From Phytophthora quininea (Eukaryota > Oomycota > Peronosporomycetes > Peronosporales > Peronosporaceae), in the NCBI GenBank assembly GCA_011947345.1, contig JAAVTG010000405.1, positions 1 through 32,143 on the forward strand: a stretch of DNA of 32,143 bases, read 5' to 3'. The notes beneath the pieces are model-generated. The model worked only from the letters and a program-made list of their open reading frames with translations. It did no database searches and was not told where the DNA came from. Positions 9,323 through 18,473 of the stretch are shown one piece after another. The first letter of the stretch is position 1. The number at the start of each line of letters is the position of its first letter. The translations under genes and the position numbers were made by a program.

Positions 9323-10241
9323 TCACTGCGTTGAGGTAGCTCCAGTTTGCTTGGTTGACGATGCTTGAGTTTGCTCGGTCGACGGTGCTTGGGACTCCTG
9401 AGTCGATGGCGCTAGGGTCGGCTGCATCGTCGGGCGATCCGCAGACGGAGTTCGTGTTTTCTCGGTCGTCGAAGAAGTCTGTGGGCGACTGGGCTGTGGA
9501 TAGCGACTCTGAAGACCCAGGCGACTGCGTTTGCGTCGTCGACCCACCACTTCCAGAGAGCGGGACGCAGTTAAGTATTCAAATTCATGCGGCATTTTAA
9601 TCACTGGCCGATGCATCATAGCGCTTCCAGCTCGGATTGAAGTATCGTAGCTCTGTCATTGCTTGTTCTGGGATACCAGCCAGTAGATCGTCATAGTGCA
9701 CTTGCCGTTGCAAGATGAATAGTCCACAGGCATGTCGAATGTTTGATTCGAACCGACGGCGCCGCCCGGGAATTCGTTCTCATAGTCGTCGCTCTGGAGA
9801 ACCAATTTGTCGTCAAAGTAGATCTCGCAAGGCCCCTATGCAAACGCAACGCTTGAGAATTTGAAATAAACCGTGAAGTTGTTGAACTAGTGCCGTGTGT
9901 GTAAACCCACCACCTTCGTTGCCCTTCCACTTCGCCTTCCCGTCCGATGGAATCGGCTGCGCGTCTCCATCCGCGACTGTGTTGCCACAAACGTTGCTGC
10001 CGACCATGTCCAGAATGACGTCCTTGACACTCATGCCCTTCTCCTTGTCCATGGTCTTGAATTTGCCCACTTGGTCGCCTCCGGATCCGATGTCCCAGTA
10101 ATTGACGTTAGTAATCCAGTTAACGTTGGGCGATCCTCCTTTCCACGTCGACTTCGGCTCCTTGAGGTAGCCGTGGGCGTCAGCATAGCGGTCAAGGCCT
10201 GCCGAAATGACGGTCGATAGGAAAGCGGCTCCTGCGAGCAT
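9323..10241 (-). CDS. Secreted AA17-like lytic polysaccharide monooxygenase
   Basis: Copper-dependent oxidase of the kind oomycetes secrete against pectin (family AA17). ATG at 10241-10239 opens a 22-residue signal peptide (LAGAAFLSTVISAG, cleavage after ADA) that leaves an N-terminal His at residue 23 (HGYLKEPKSTWKGG), the first ligand of the histidine brace. Core motifs follow: NVNWITNVNYWDIGSGGDQ, GSNVCGN, GGGFTHTGPCEIYFDD (probable second His), VDYSSCNGKCTMTIYW (probable axial Tyr) and, near the end, NCVPLSGSGGST. A short intron lies within FTHT-GPCEI. Beyond NCVPL is a Ser/Thr/Gln/Pro-rich tail up to a TGA at 9325-9323. At least four frame changes lie between about 9680 and 9500, each compatible with a one-base change in a short run. 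The family call rests on remembered AA17 features and was not searched. Confidence 0.8.
9836..9893 (-). other. LPMO intron, 58 nt, apparent GC-AG
   Basis: Joining ACG to GGG-CCT gives FTHTGPCEIYF, the family sequence. That puts a GC donor (GCACTAGTTC) with the acceptor TTTGCATAG. A GT donor six bases later (52-nt intron, 9836-9887) would insert Ala-Leu in the middle of a conserved motif. A GC donor or a mutated GT donor is therefore preferred. Confidence 0.55.
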
Positions 10242-11650
10242 TGCGATATGTTGAGCGTCCGGCGACGTGGAGCTGGCGAAATCGAAAGTGAGACTGTCGG
10301 ACAAGATGTATAGGAAGCCATTCGGACACCAAATCCCGTTCTCACTCATTGCCACAATCCGCCCGTCCTAAAGCAATTGCTGAAAGAGTTTACGCAGAAT
10401 CGTGGTAATGCATACATTTCAGATTTCCTTCCATTAGCTTAATGGGGGAGGTTTCGGCGGCTTAAGAGAGAGGGACCTGCTAGGAAGTGAAAGCCAATAT
10501 ATTTGAAAGATGGCAATCCATTTGACAAACACAGTAAAATCCGCCAAATATTCGCGCTACAAACCCTGCAGCTAAACAGTTTGGAGATCACGCGGAGGCA
10601 AATAGCGTTTTGAATCGGTGGCTCACCAACCAAACTTCACCTTTCCAGTCTTGCTATACGATACACTTTTCAAGTTCCTGCTGTAATTAATTTGTCATCG
10701 ACAACCGCATTAATAAACTGTTGGTGCTCGCTCTCAGTTGGCGTAATTTGTTCAGTGGGTCCTGCTACTTCGGCGCCACTAAGTCGTGCAATGTCGTTGT
10801 ACGAGCTTTCATTAGTTGGTCCGACAAAGCGGGAGATTGTTCTGTTACATGTAGTTTGAGTCAGCAGATATTCCTCCTTTATTGAGGTTTTCGATCGCTT
10901 TGATAGCAGTGACTACTTCATTGCGGCCTAAATGTGCGAAAACATCAATGACAAAGTGGTATGAATGTATGCACATCAACAAGCGTAAGAACTCCTTACA
11001 ACGTAGCAGGAGGAACCAGAATCTGGTAGGCCTTAGTGGTCCGGAAACGTTGCTCTGCACCGAAAGCTTCTGATAGTGCCTCCTTTTGCTCTAGAAGTAA
11101 AAGCAATACTTGTAGCGTTGACAAACTGGGCAACAGATTTGTTGATCGCTTTGAGCAATCTCGAACACGCCGTTTAATATCAGGGGCATTTTTCGAGTGA
11201 TTACTGTGTATTCGCGTAAATGTCGAGATAGCGTTCCCTGAGCACCTACACGTATTCGGCAAGCAAGACGAATCGTTAAACAGCTTTCAGGAAAAGAAAA
11301 ACACCCGCAAGACACAGCGGTAGTACGAATATAGCTCAAATATATGGTAGATTTGCTTCAGGGTGGTCTTCTGGTCCAGAAGACCACTAATTCAAATCAG
11401 GAAGGGCTATGTGTGCCAGTGCAGGTCTCCTCTACGGCGATTGATCAAGGTTAATGACCTTTAATTGAGGGAAATTCATCCCGATTCCCTCCATTAACTC
11501 TGCCGCCATTCCTCTCTTGACCGTGTCTGCTCGATTTGCGCTGGAGACCATTTTAGAGATCATCTTCAACAGCAAGAATAGCTGCGTCTTATCAACTGAC
11601 ACTCCTCAACTGGAATGCCGGCTTTGCCTGAAAGTCAGAGGAAGACGACA
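10242..11650. other. Gene-poor, AT-richer intergenic region
   Basis: No confident gene. Minus-strand frames at 10845-11060 and 10996-11339 overlap in different frames and contain helical-looking stretches (VIDVFAHLGRNEVVTAIK), which could be a decayed coding region, but no family is recognisable. A perfect 25-nt palindrome lies at 11363-11387. The composition contrasts with the GC-rich genes on both sides. Confidence 0.45.
11363..11387. repeat. Perfect palindrome, 12-bp arms
   Basis: GTGGTCTTCTGG and its exact reverse complement CCAGAAGACCAC are separated by a single T. It could be a dyad binding site or a fold-back remnant. It stands alone, with no repeat of it seen nearby. Confidence 0.85.
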
Positions 11651-11677
11651 GCACCAGCTTCGCCGTAGTGGTAGACG

Positions 11678-13260
11678 ATGGGCTGCACTCCGTTTGTCAA
11701 ATTGTTCTGGGCGTGGAAGCGATTGCAGGTCAGCTACTATGGAGGCAAATACTCTGTCGAACGGATGCTCGCGCTTCACGCCTACTCCAGCGAAATGTCG
11801 ACGGGCCATGTGTTGTTCGTTTGCCTGGTGACGCCGCTGCCCGTGACCGTGTACGTTGCTTTGGAGGAATTGGTGCCGCTTCAAAGTCCCAGGGCAGGCT
11901 GGCGAGAGAACTATGGCTTTTGGTTCGAACAATGCTCCTGGCTTTCATCGTAGGGCACACGATCACTCGCCAGGCCACATATATGATCGACGGTGTCACG
12001 ATATCGGAGCGTCGACTGATGGTGCTTTCCATTTGTGCGTCACTTTCATTTATGGCGACGTTCGGCATCCCGATCACCTCTCACTTTATGTTTCCAGTGC
12101 CATTCTTCATCCTGCTCATGGCCCCACTGTTCTACGTGATGCTCATCATCTCCTTTCGAGTTGTGGTGGGCAGCCAAATCCTCTACCAAATACTACGGCA
12201 GCGTCGCCAATCCCTTCGTTATGTCTGCTTCGTAGTCGCCCAAGTTCTGCTAGCCTTCTTGTATCCGGGATACGAGGCCTTGTTCCGACAAGCACAAGGA
12301 TCTCAGTACCAACTCGCAGTGATACTTTTCCTGCCGATACTCAAGGTGGCCGTCAAAAATGTCATGCTACAGTGCATCTCCCACATGGAAGATATGATGC
12401 CAGAAGCCGTCATCTTCACGGTGGACTTCTTCAACGCCATTTACATCGCCACGTGCATGCAGAGCGCTACTTCCGCTGCGGCAGTCACGGCCATCACTGT
12501 CACGGATCTAGGACAGACGATCGTCATGGTGTACGGGCTGCATCGCCGCACTGCAACGATTTTGTCGAGACTGCGTAGAGGAAACGCACCAACAGACATA
12601 ATTGATAACATTGTGACCGCTCTCAATGCACTGTGTGAAGATCCCCAGAGATTCGAGAATCAGGCCCGATCCAGCATTGCCATTTATTCGTCCCTCCTCA
12701 TCGCTTATCTCCTGAAAAGAAGACTGATTTAGACGCCCTAGCGAACGTCCCAATCCGCAGCCAACAACACCGCTCTATCCGGTCTACAGGTCCTGCGAGA
12801 CTCGCTCGAAATCCTTTTCACGCTCGAGTGCCTTGTTGCTACAGCCTACGTGGAGGCATTGATGCCCTTCTTCTATTCTAGCTACGTCGCAGTGATGGTG
12901 CACCTCCCAAGCGCTCGTTATCACACAGAGCTGACCGGCGTCACTCCTCAGAATGTCGGCAGCACGGTGTTTCCTGTGCTCATTTTCGGACTGCTGCAGG
13001 TTGTGTCGTTCGTGCTGTTAACAATGGTGATCAAGCGAAATTGCGGGATGTGGACGATTCACCAGCTCTCGTTTCTATTGGAGACGCAGATGCCGTTGAT
13101 TCAAGGGAAGTTAATGCTGTGGATGGTGCTTACTGTTTGCTTCCGGATTGTCCACTTCGGTACGTCTACTCCAACTACAGCACTTGTGTTTGTTTCACTG
13201 ACACGAACTCTTTTGGCTTCAGGCGTGGATTTCACATTTCGGTTTGATCAGTACCGGTAA
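11678..13260 (+). pseudogene. Oomycete multipass membrane protein, broken copy A
   Basis: Near-identical to copy B at 15338-17086 but disrupted in three places. First, GG at 11922-11923 where copy B has GGG shifts the frame after ENYGFW. Second, CC at 12696-12697 where copy B has CCC shifts it after SSIAIYSS and leads to an early TAG. Third, 164 bp present in copy B (16451-16614) are missing here at the direct repeat GGT, removing a cytosolic-looking loop out of frame. The remaining 3' part (from VLRDSLEILFTLEC to FRFDQYR) is open. The two one-base gaps might be assembly errors, but the 164-bp loss is not. The start codon context GACGATGGGCTGC differs slightly from copy B. As read, no full-length product is possible. 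Confidence 0.8.
13160..13222 (+). other. Intron in membrane-protein copy A, 63 nt
   Basis: GTACGTCTAC to TTGGCTTCAG. Splicing joins CACTTCG to GCGTGGATT, giving HFGVDFTFRF. The intron is a multiple of three and has no stop. Confidence 0.8.
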
Positions 13261-13898
13261 ATACTTAACGACTACAGCAAGGCCATTTACGTCGTCTGCA
13301 TCCTTGAGCAAGGCCAGACTACTGCTGCATTACTCGATGTCCCTCATCTTCCATCGTCGAGTCAAACTCTTGGAAGGCCCGGAAACCCCTCGTAACGAGG
13401 GTCTTAAATAAAAAGACCGTATTGGGTTTCCGGAATATAACATTGGCAAATGCGACTGGCAATAATAAAATTGCAATTACTACTCGACGTTGTGAGGATT
13501 GAAAAAAGTTCTCGGTCGACTAGAAGAGCGCGGGTTTAACGACTTGTGGAAGAGCAGTTTTGATCCAACGATAGCTACTAATACCGACAGACCGATGTAA
13601 GTGCCATTAATGCAAACGAAACGTGTTATCGACGACGTGGAAATCCAATTTCGTATTCGACAGGACCAGGACTGCCATCCTTGTTACGACATATGTACTA
13701 GAACTATGATTGCTCAAAATGTTCTCGTTTGCTACCGAAAGTTGTTCATGTCAGCGCGATTGTCGTTATAACCCTGAGTGATCCTGTTTTGCGTTACGAC
13801 TCTGTTGGCCGTCATACTTGTGGTAGAATCAATCTGCTAGTAGATGACGAAACGACAATAATTCCGAAGACCACGATAACGTATCATGCGCCGATATG
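13261..13898. other. Intergenic between membrane-protein copy A and OYE-2
   Basis: No gene is supported. It contains the multi-stem inverted repeat at 13379-13433 and an AT-rich run after it. The last bases before 13899 are unrelated to the flank of OYE-3, so the duplication boundary lies here. Confidence 0.5.
13379..13433. repeat. Nested inverted repeat able to form a cruciform
   Basis: The outer arms are CCGGAAACCC (13379-13388) and GGGTTTCCGG (13424-13433). Between them lie two smaller hairpins: CCTCG-TAA-CGAGG (13388-13400) and GGTCTT with AAGACC (13400-13418). The layout is a closed multi-branch structure. It is not a tRNA, as it lacks D- and T-loop consensus. A transposon end or fold-back element is possible. 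Confidence 0.8.
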
Positions 13899-15113
13899 GC
13901 AGCTCGGTTCATTCCTCAATCCGCCAAGTCCCAATCAAGCGACTCATTCCCCACCACCACCACTGATCCAGAATGTCCTCTGTCACGGCCGATTACAAGC
14001 TCTTCACTCCGCTCAAGCTGAGCGAGGGGCTCGAGATCAAGAACCGCATCGTGTATGGCCCCACCACCCGAGCACGCTCGGACCCGGAGACGCACGAGCT
14101 GCTGGAACGCAACATGGTCTACTACGAGCAGCGTGCCGGTGCTGGACTGCTCATCACCGAGGGCTGCGGCATCTCGGAGCAAGGATTCGGCTGGTATGGA
14201 GCCCCCGCGCTGTTCACGGATGCGCACGAGAAGAAGTGGAAGGAGTTGGTGGACCGCGTGCACGCCAAGGGTACCAAGATTTTCCTGCAGTTGTGGCACA
14301 TGGGACGCCAGTCGCACCCTTCCTTCCACCCGGACAACCAGGTCGTCTCGGCGTCAGCTACTCAGTATGAGGGCGGCACCACACGCAACGCCAAGGGTGA
14401 GCGTGTGGGGTTCGAGAAGGCTCGCGCCTTGAAGACTGAAGAGATCCCGGAGGTGGTCGAGATGTACCGTCAGTGCGCTATCCGAGCCAAGCGCGCGGGC
14501 TTTGACGGCGTCGAGGTGCACGGTGCCAACGGCTACCTGGTGGACCAGCTCATGCAGTCGTCCACGAACCAGCGCACGGACAAGTATGGCGGCTCGTTCG
14601 AGAACCGCTACCGGTTCCTCGATGAGATCGTCGAGGCGTTGAAGACCGTGTATCCTGCAGGCCGCATCGGTGTGCGTCTGTCCCCGAACGGCGTGTTCGG
14701 CAGCATGGGCAGCTCTGACAACAACGAGATGTTCACGTACGCCTTCGAGCGTCTGTCAGAGCATGGCTTGGCTTACCTGGCCATGCTGGACGGCTTTGGA
14801 TTCGGCTACTCGACCGAGAGCCGCACGCTGTCCTGTTTCGACGCCAAGAAGGCCTTCAAGGGAAACGTCATGGCCAACAACAGCTACACGCGCGACACGG
14901 CCGAGGGGTCATCCGCAGCGGTGCCGCCGATTTCGTCGGCTTTGCTCGGCTGTTCATGTCGAACCCGGACCTGGCCGAGCGTTTCCAGAACGACTGGCCG
15001 ATCAACCCCGTGCCGGACTACAAGTACTTCTGGGATGCTAGCATGGGCGACAAGAGCTACCACACGTTCAAGCACTACAAGCCTACGAATGGCAAGGCCG
15101 AGGACCACGCGTA
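13899..15113 (+). repeat. Inverted duplication, arm 2 (OYE-2 plus promoter)
   Basis: Reverse-complement partner of 7870-9083, with only scattered base differences over about 1.2 kb. Similarity stops at the stop codon. Confidence 0.9.
13906..13925 (+). promoter_or_regulatory. Oomycete Inr+FPR core promoter of OYE-2
   Basis: GGTTCATTCCTCAATCCGCC, identical to the OYE-3 element and 48 bp before the start codon. It combines a TCATTCC initiator with an AATCC-type flanking element. Confidence 0.65.
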
Positions 15114-15114
15114 A
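13973..15114 (+). CDS. Old yellow enzyme family oxidoreductase (OYE-2)
   Basis: Best-preserved OYE of the window, open from ATG at 13973 through 312 residues: GPTTRARS (29-36), LQLWHMGRQSHP (105-116), His183-Asn186-Tyr188 catalytic set in HGANGY, DKYGGSFENRYRF (203-215) and RLSPNG (235-240). After AEG at residue 312 the frame moves at a G4 run (14905-14908). In the next frame VIRSGAADFVGFARLFMSNPDL and DWPINPVPDYKYFW continue to TAA at 15112-15114. One extra G restores the OPR/OYE spacing between Arg-Asp and Gly-Ala-Asp. Without it the enzyme would lose the last 70 residues, including part of the FMN phosphate site. It sits between the two copies of the multipass membrane gene. Confidence 0.95.
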
Positions 15115-15337
15115 GCAGGTCACCATCGGCTAGACCATCACACAACAACTGCTGCATGACTACCTGTAGATCGGTGCCAGGAGGACACCACGCACTTTTT
15201 GACCAAAACCAACGTGCTCGCTCGCAATCGACTCCATTTTACTTTACCTTCGACAACAAACACTCAGAGCAAGAATAGGAAACTGAATATAGTTCTTGTA
15301 CAGGCAGTGCCAGCTTCGCCGTAGTGGCAAGTAGAAG

Positions 15338-17086
15338 ATGGGCTGCACTCCGTTTGTCAAATTGTTCCGGGCGTGGAAGCGATTGCAGGTCAGCTACTAT
15401 GGAGGCAAATACTCTGTCGAACGGATGCTCGCGCTTCACGCCTACTCCAGCGAAATGTCGACGGGCCATGTGTTGTTCGTTTGCCTGGTGACGCCGCTGC
15501 CCGTGACCGTGTACGTTGCTTTGGAGGAATTGGTGCCGCTTCAAAGTCCCAGGGCAGGCTGGCGAGAGAACTATGGCTTTTGGGTTCGAACAATGCTCCT
15601 GGCTTTCATCGTAGGGCACACGATCACTCGCCAGGCCACATATATGATCGACGGTGTCACGATATCGGAGCGTCGACTGATGGTGCTTTCCATTTGTGCG
15701 TCACTTTCATTTATGGCGACGTTCGGCATCCCGATCACCTCTCACTTTATGTTTCCAGTGCCATTCTTCATCCTGCTCATGGCCCCACTGTTCTACGTGA
15801 TGCTCATCATCTCCTTTCGAGTTGTGGTGGGCAGCCAAATCCTCTACCAAATACTACGGCAGCGTCGCCAATCCCTTCGTTATGTCTGCTTCGTAGTCGC
15901 CCAAGTTCTGCTAGCCTTCTTGTATCCGGGATACGAGGCCTTGTTCCGACAAGCACAAGGATCTCAGTACCAACTCGCAGTGATACTTTTCCTGCCGATA
16001 CTCAAGGTGGCCGTCAAAAATGTCATGCTACAGTGCATCTCCCACATGGAAGATATGATGCCAGAAGCCGTCATCTTCACGGTGGACTTCTTCAACGCCA
16101 TTTACATCGCCACGTGCATGCAGAGCGCTACTTCCGCTGCGGCAGTCACGGCCATCACTGTCACGGATCTAGGACAGACGATCGTCATGGTGTACGGGCT
16201 GCATCGCCGCACTGCAACGATTTTGTCGAGACTGCGTAGAGGAAACGCACCAACAGACATAATTGATAACATTGTGACCGCTCTCAATGCACTGTGTGAA
16301 GATCCCCAGAGATTCGAGAATCAGGCCCGATCCAGCATTGCCATTTATTCGTCCCTCCCTCATCGCTTATCTCCTGAAAAGAAGACTGATTTAGACGCCC
16401 TAGCGAACGTCCCAATCCGCAGCCAACAACACCGCTCTATCCGGTCTACAGGTGTGGAATTTCTGGTGGATTTGAACAAATCCAATCTGTGCTGTTTTGG
16501 AACTCGAAGTCGCGCGATCCACCCCATCATTTCAGGCCCAGCGACGACAACATTGGTTCGATTCAAAAACAAGCAAGGCAGAAAGCACAAGGTGTCCTCG
16601 CAGCAATCAACGACGGTCCTGCGAGACTCGCTCGAAATCCTTTTCACGCTCGAGTGCCTTGTTGCTACAGCCTACGTGGAGGCATTGATGCCCTTCTTCT
16701 ATTCTAGCTACGTCGCAGTGATGGTGCACCTCCCAAGCGCTCGTTATCACACAGAGCTGACCGGCGTCACTCCTCAGAATGTCGGCAGCACGGTGTTTCC
16801 TGTGCTCATTTTCGGACTGCTGCAGGTTGTGTCGTTCGTGCTGTTAACAATGGTGATCAAGCGAAATTGCGGGATGTGGACGATTCACCAGCTCTCGTTT
16901 CTATTGGAGACGCAGATGCCGTTGATTCAAGGGAAGTTAATGCTGTGGATGGTGCTTACTGTTTGCTTCCGGATTGTCCACTTCGGTACGTCTACTCCAA
17001 CTACAGCACTTGTGTTTGTTTCACTGACACGAACTCTTTTGGCTTCAGGCGTGGATTTCACATTTCGGTTTGATCAGTACCGGTAA
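15338..17086 (+). CDS. Oomycete-type multipass membrane protein of unknown function, copy B
   Basis: Open frame of 582 codons, or 561 residues once a 63-nt in-frame intron is removed. The N-terminus (KRLQVSYYGGKYSVERMLAL) and C-terminus (GVDFTFRFDQYR) match my memory of a large oomycete family that has no assigned function. About ten membrane helices are apparent, for example VLFVCLVTPLPVTVYVALEE, LSICASLSFMATFGIP, FFILLMAPLFYVMLIISF and STVFPVLIFGLLQVVSFVLL. A basic loop of about 75 residues (RSQQHRSIRSTG to KNKQGRKHKVSSQQ) splits six N-terminal from about four C-terminal helices. No transporter, receptor or enzyme motif is visible. ATG at 15338 follows GTAGAAG and begins the region shared with copy A. 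Membrane location is confident; the role is not known. Confidence 0.85.
   Translation: MGCTPFVKLFRAWKRLQVSYYGGKYSVERMLALHAYSSEMSTGHVLFVCLVTPLPVTVYVALEELVPLQSPRAGWRENYGFWVRTMLLAFIVGHTITRQATYMIDGVTISERRLMVLSICASLSFMATFGIPITSHFMFPVPFFILLMAPLFYVMLIISFRVVVGSQILYQILRQRRQSLRYVCFVVAQVLLAFLYPGYEALFRQAQGSQYQLAVILFLPILKVAVKNVMLQCISHMEDMMPEAVIFTVDFFNAIYIATCMQSATSAAAVTAITVTDLGQTIVMVYGLHRRTATILSRLRRGNAPTDIIDNIVTALNALCEDPQRFENQARSSIAIYSSLPHRLSPEKKTDLDALANVPIRSQQHRSIRSTGVEFLVDLNKSNLCCFGTRSRAIHPIISGPATTTLVRFKNKQGRKHKVSSQQSTTVLRDSLEILFTLECLVATAYVEALMPFFYSSYVAVMVHLPSARYHTELTGVTPQNVGSTVFPVLIFGLLQVVSFVLLTMVIKRNCGMWTIHQLSFLLETQMPLIQGKLMLWMVLTVCFRIVHFGTSTPTTALVFVSLTRTLLASGVDFTFRFDQYR
16986..17048 (+). other. Intron in membrane-protein copy B, 63 nt, stop-free
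   Basis: GTACGTCTAC to TTGGCTTCAG with standard GT-AG ends. Removal joins HF-G-VDFTF. Because its length divides by three and it has no stop, gene finders read through it and add 21 residues. Confidence 0.8.
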
Positions 17087-17119
17087 ATGCTTAACGACTA
17101 CAGCAAGGCCATTTACGTC

Positions 17120-17640
17120 CGTCCCGAAACTCGGCATCGTTTACCGCCAAATCATACTCATGGAAGTCTAGATATCCCCTCCACACCCTTCTTCCCATAT
17201 TCGGGTGGCAATGGTTAGCCATTTTTTAATCGCTTCGAAAAATGTGGATTTGTACGGCCAAGAGAGCGCAAACGCCCTCAGTTTGGTCCTGACTGATCTC
17301 CTCCACAGTCATGGTCCCCAGTTTCAGCAGAGACGCAATCCGATGCTGAGTGTCCTCCAGATAACGTCAGAGCGATCGCGTGAACGCCCAAAACACGACA
17401 GACACACAATTTGGTGCCGATGTCCGAGAGCTCCTACCTCGCCACCATGAGCGCGTTCGTAGCTTGCACTCCAACCCACAAGCAATTTCTCCTTAGGTTA
17501 TCACAACAGAGGCGATCGTACATTCCAACGCTCATCATTTCGAGCGTCGAAGTTGAGCCGGACCATCACACACTTTTTTATCATTAAAAGCGGCAACTGT
17601 CCCATGGTCGGGCCTCCTGCGGTGGTCAAGTTGCTGCCAT
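17120..17640. other. Intergenic before the SWEET array
   Basis: No gene is supported. The sequence is of mixed composition with no family-like frame. It marks the switch from the duplicated OYE/membrane block to the SWEET array. Confidence 0.5.
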
Positions 17641-17662
17641 TCTTCAATTCACCACACTTGCA

Positions 17663-18468
17663 ATGGTGCACGGCGCAGTCTTGACCTTCGTCGACGTCCT
17701 GGCGGCGTTGACGTCGCTTGGACTCATCTGCAGCCCGTCAATCCTCATGTTCAGGATCTTCAAACGCAGAGACGTCGGAGTGGCGTCGGTCGTTCCTCTG
17801 GCCACGCTGCTGGCCAACTCGCACATGTGGATGCTCTACGGCTACATGATTGAGAACTGGTTCCCCGTCTTCTGGGTCTTCCTCTTCGGAGACGTCTGCG
17901 GACTGTGCTACCTCGCCGTCTACTGGAGATACACCAAGCAGCGTCGACGGTTCGTGCAAGTCTTGGGGACGGCATTCGTCGTCTTGTTCATTGCCACACT
18001 GTACGCGATCATCGGGGGCTACGGACATACAGGACAGACTCGTAGTCAGGTGGGGACGACGGTCGGCATCATTTGCGACGCCGTTGGCGTCTGCCTGTAT
18101 CTCGCTCCGATGGAGAAGCTGCTGCACGTGCTCAAGTTCAGGTCCGCCGCGTTCATCAACCCGCACATGGTCACAGCCAGTTTGGCCAACAACGTCATGT
18201 GGTTCACGTTCGGCATCCTCACACAGAACTGGATCATCATCGGACCCAACATCTTCTTCATGACGCTCAACTCGTCGACACTGGTGCTCTACTTGGTGTT
18301 CAATCCTACGACACATCCGCTGCCCGAAGACTTCCAGCGGGCTGCGCAGGAGGACGTCAATGAAGCGGCGGAAATGACCCCAAGACCAGCGGCAGCCTCA
18401 AGATAGGCGTCGACGCCCCCAGTCCGGCATTCAAGGCGTTGCAGTCGCCTCCAGAGACGTTAGTGTAG
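17663..18468 (+). CDS. SWEET sugar transporter, group A (1)
   Basis: Facilitative sugar uniporter with seven helices arranged as two three-helix bundles around TM4. ATG at 17663. The four hinge prolines are present: Pro25 (ICSPSIL), Pro45 (SVVPLA), Pro149 (LAPMEK) and Pro167 (FINPHMV). So are the two pocket asparagines, Asn52 (ANSHMW) and Asn176 (ANNVMW). The open frame would end at 18406 with an unrelated tail. Adding one C at the C4 run 18378-18381 instead gives EMTPKTSGSL and SPAFKALQSPPETLV with a stop at 18466-18468, the tail type shared by its paralogs, so I annotate that end. First gene of the array and on the opposite strand from most of it. The transported sugar cannot be read. Confidence 0.93.
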
Positions 18469-18473
18469 AGTAA

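Larger units (their letters stand above)
11653..13289 (+). repeat. Direct duplication, unit A
   Basis: Matches 15310-17119. Similarity starts at CCAGCTTCGCCGTAGTGG upstream of the start codon and fades after GCAAGGCCATTTACGTC, about 29 bp past the stop. The intron is included, so duplication was at DNA level and not through a transcript. Confidence 0.88.
15310..17119 (+). repeat. Direct duplication, unit B
   Basis: Partner of 11653-13289. It carries 164 bp (16451-16614) that unit A lacks, and otherwise differs mainly by single-base run lengths. Confidence 0.88.

Noticed and set aside
10845..11339. Possible decayed gene on the minus strand
   Set aside because: Three overlapping short frames contain some ordered-looking residues, but no family could be recognised and no consistent repair joins them.
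13379..13433. tRNA-like cloverleaf
   Set aside because: There is no T-loop TTCGA-type sequence, no D-loop GG and no usable anticodon arm length. The stems are better explained as a nested inverted repeat.
14899..14912. Programmed ribosomal frameshift in OYE
   Set aside because: Attractive because three copies break there, but the same kind of break occurs in many unrelated genes of the window, so run-length errors are more likely. It is kept only as a check in the findings.
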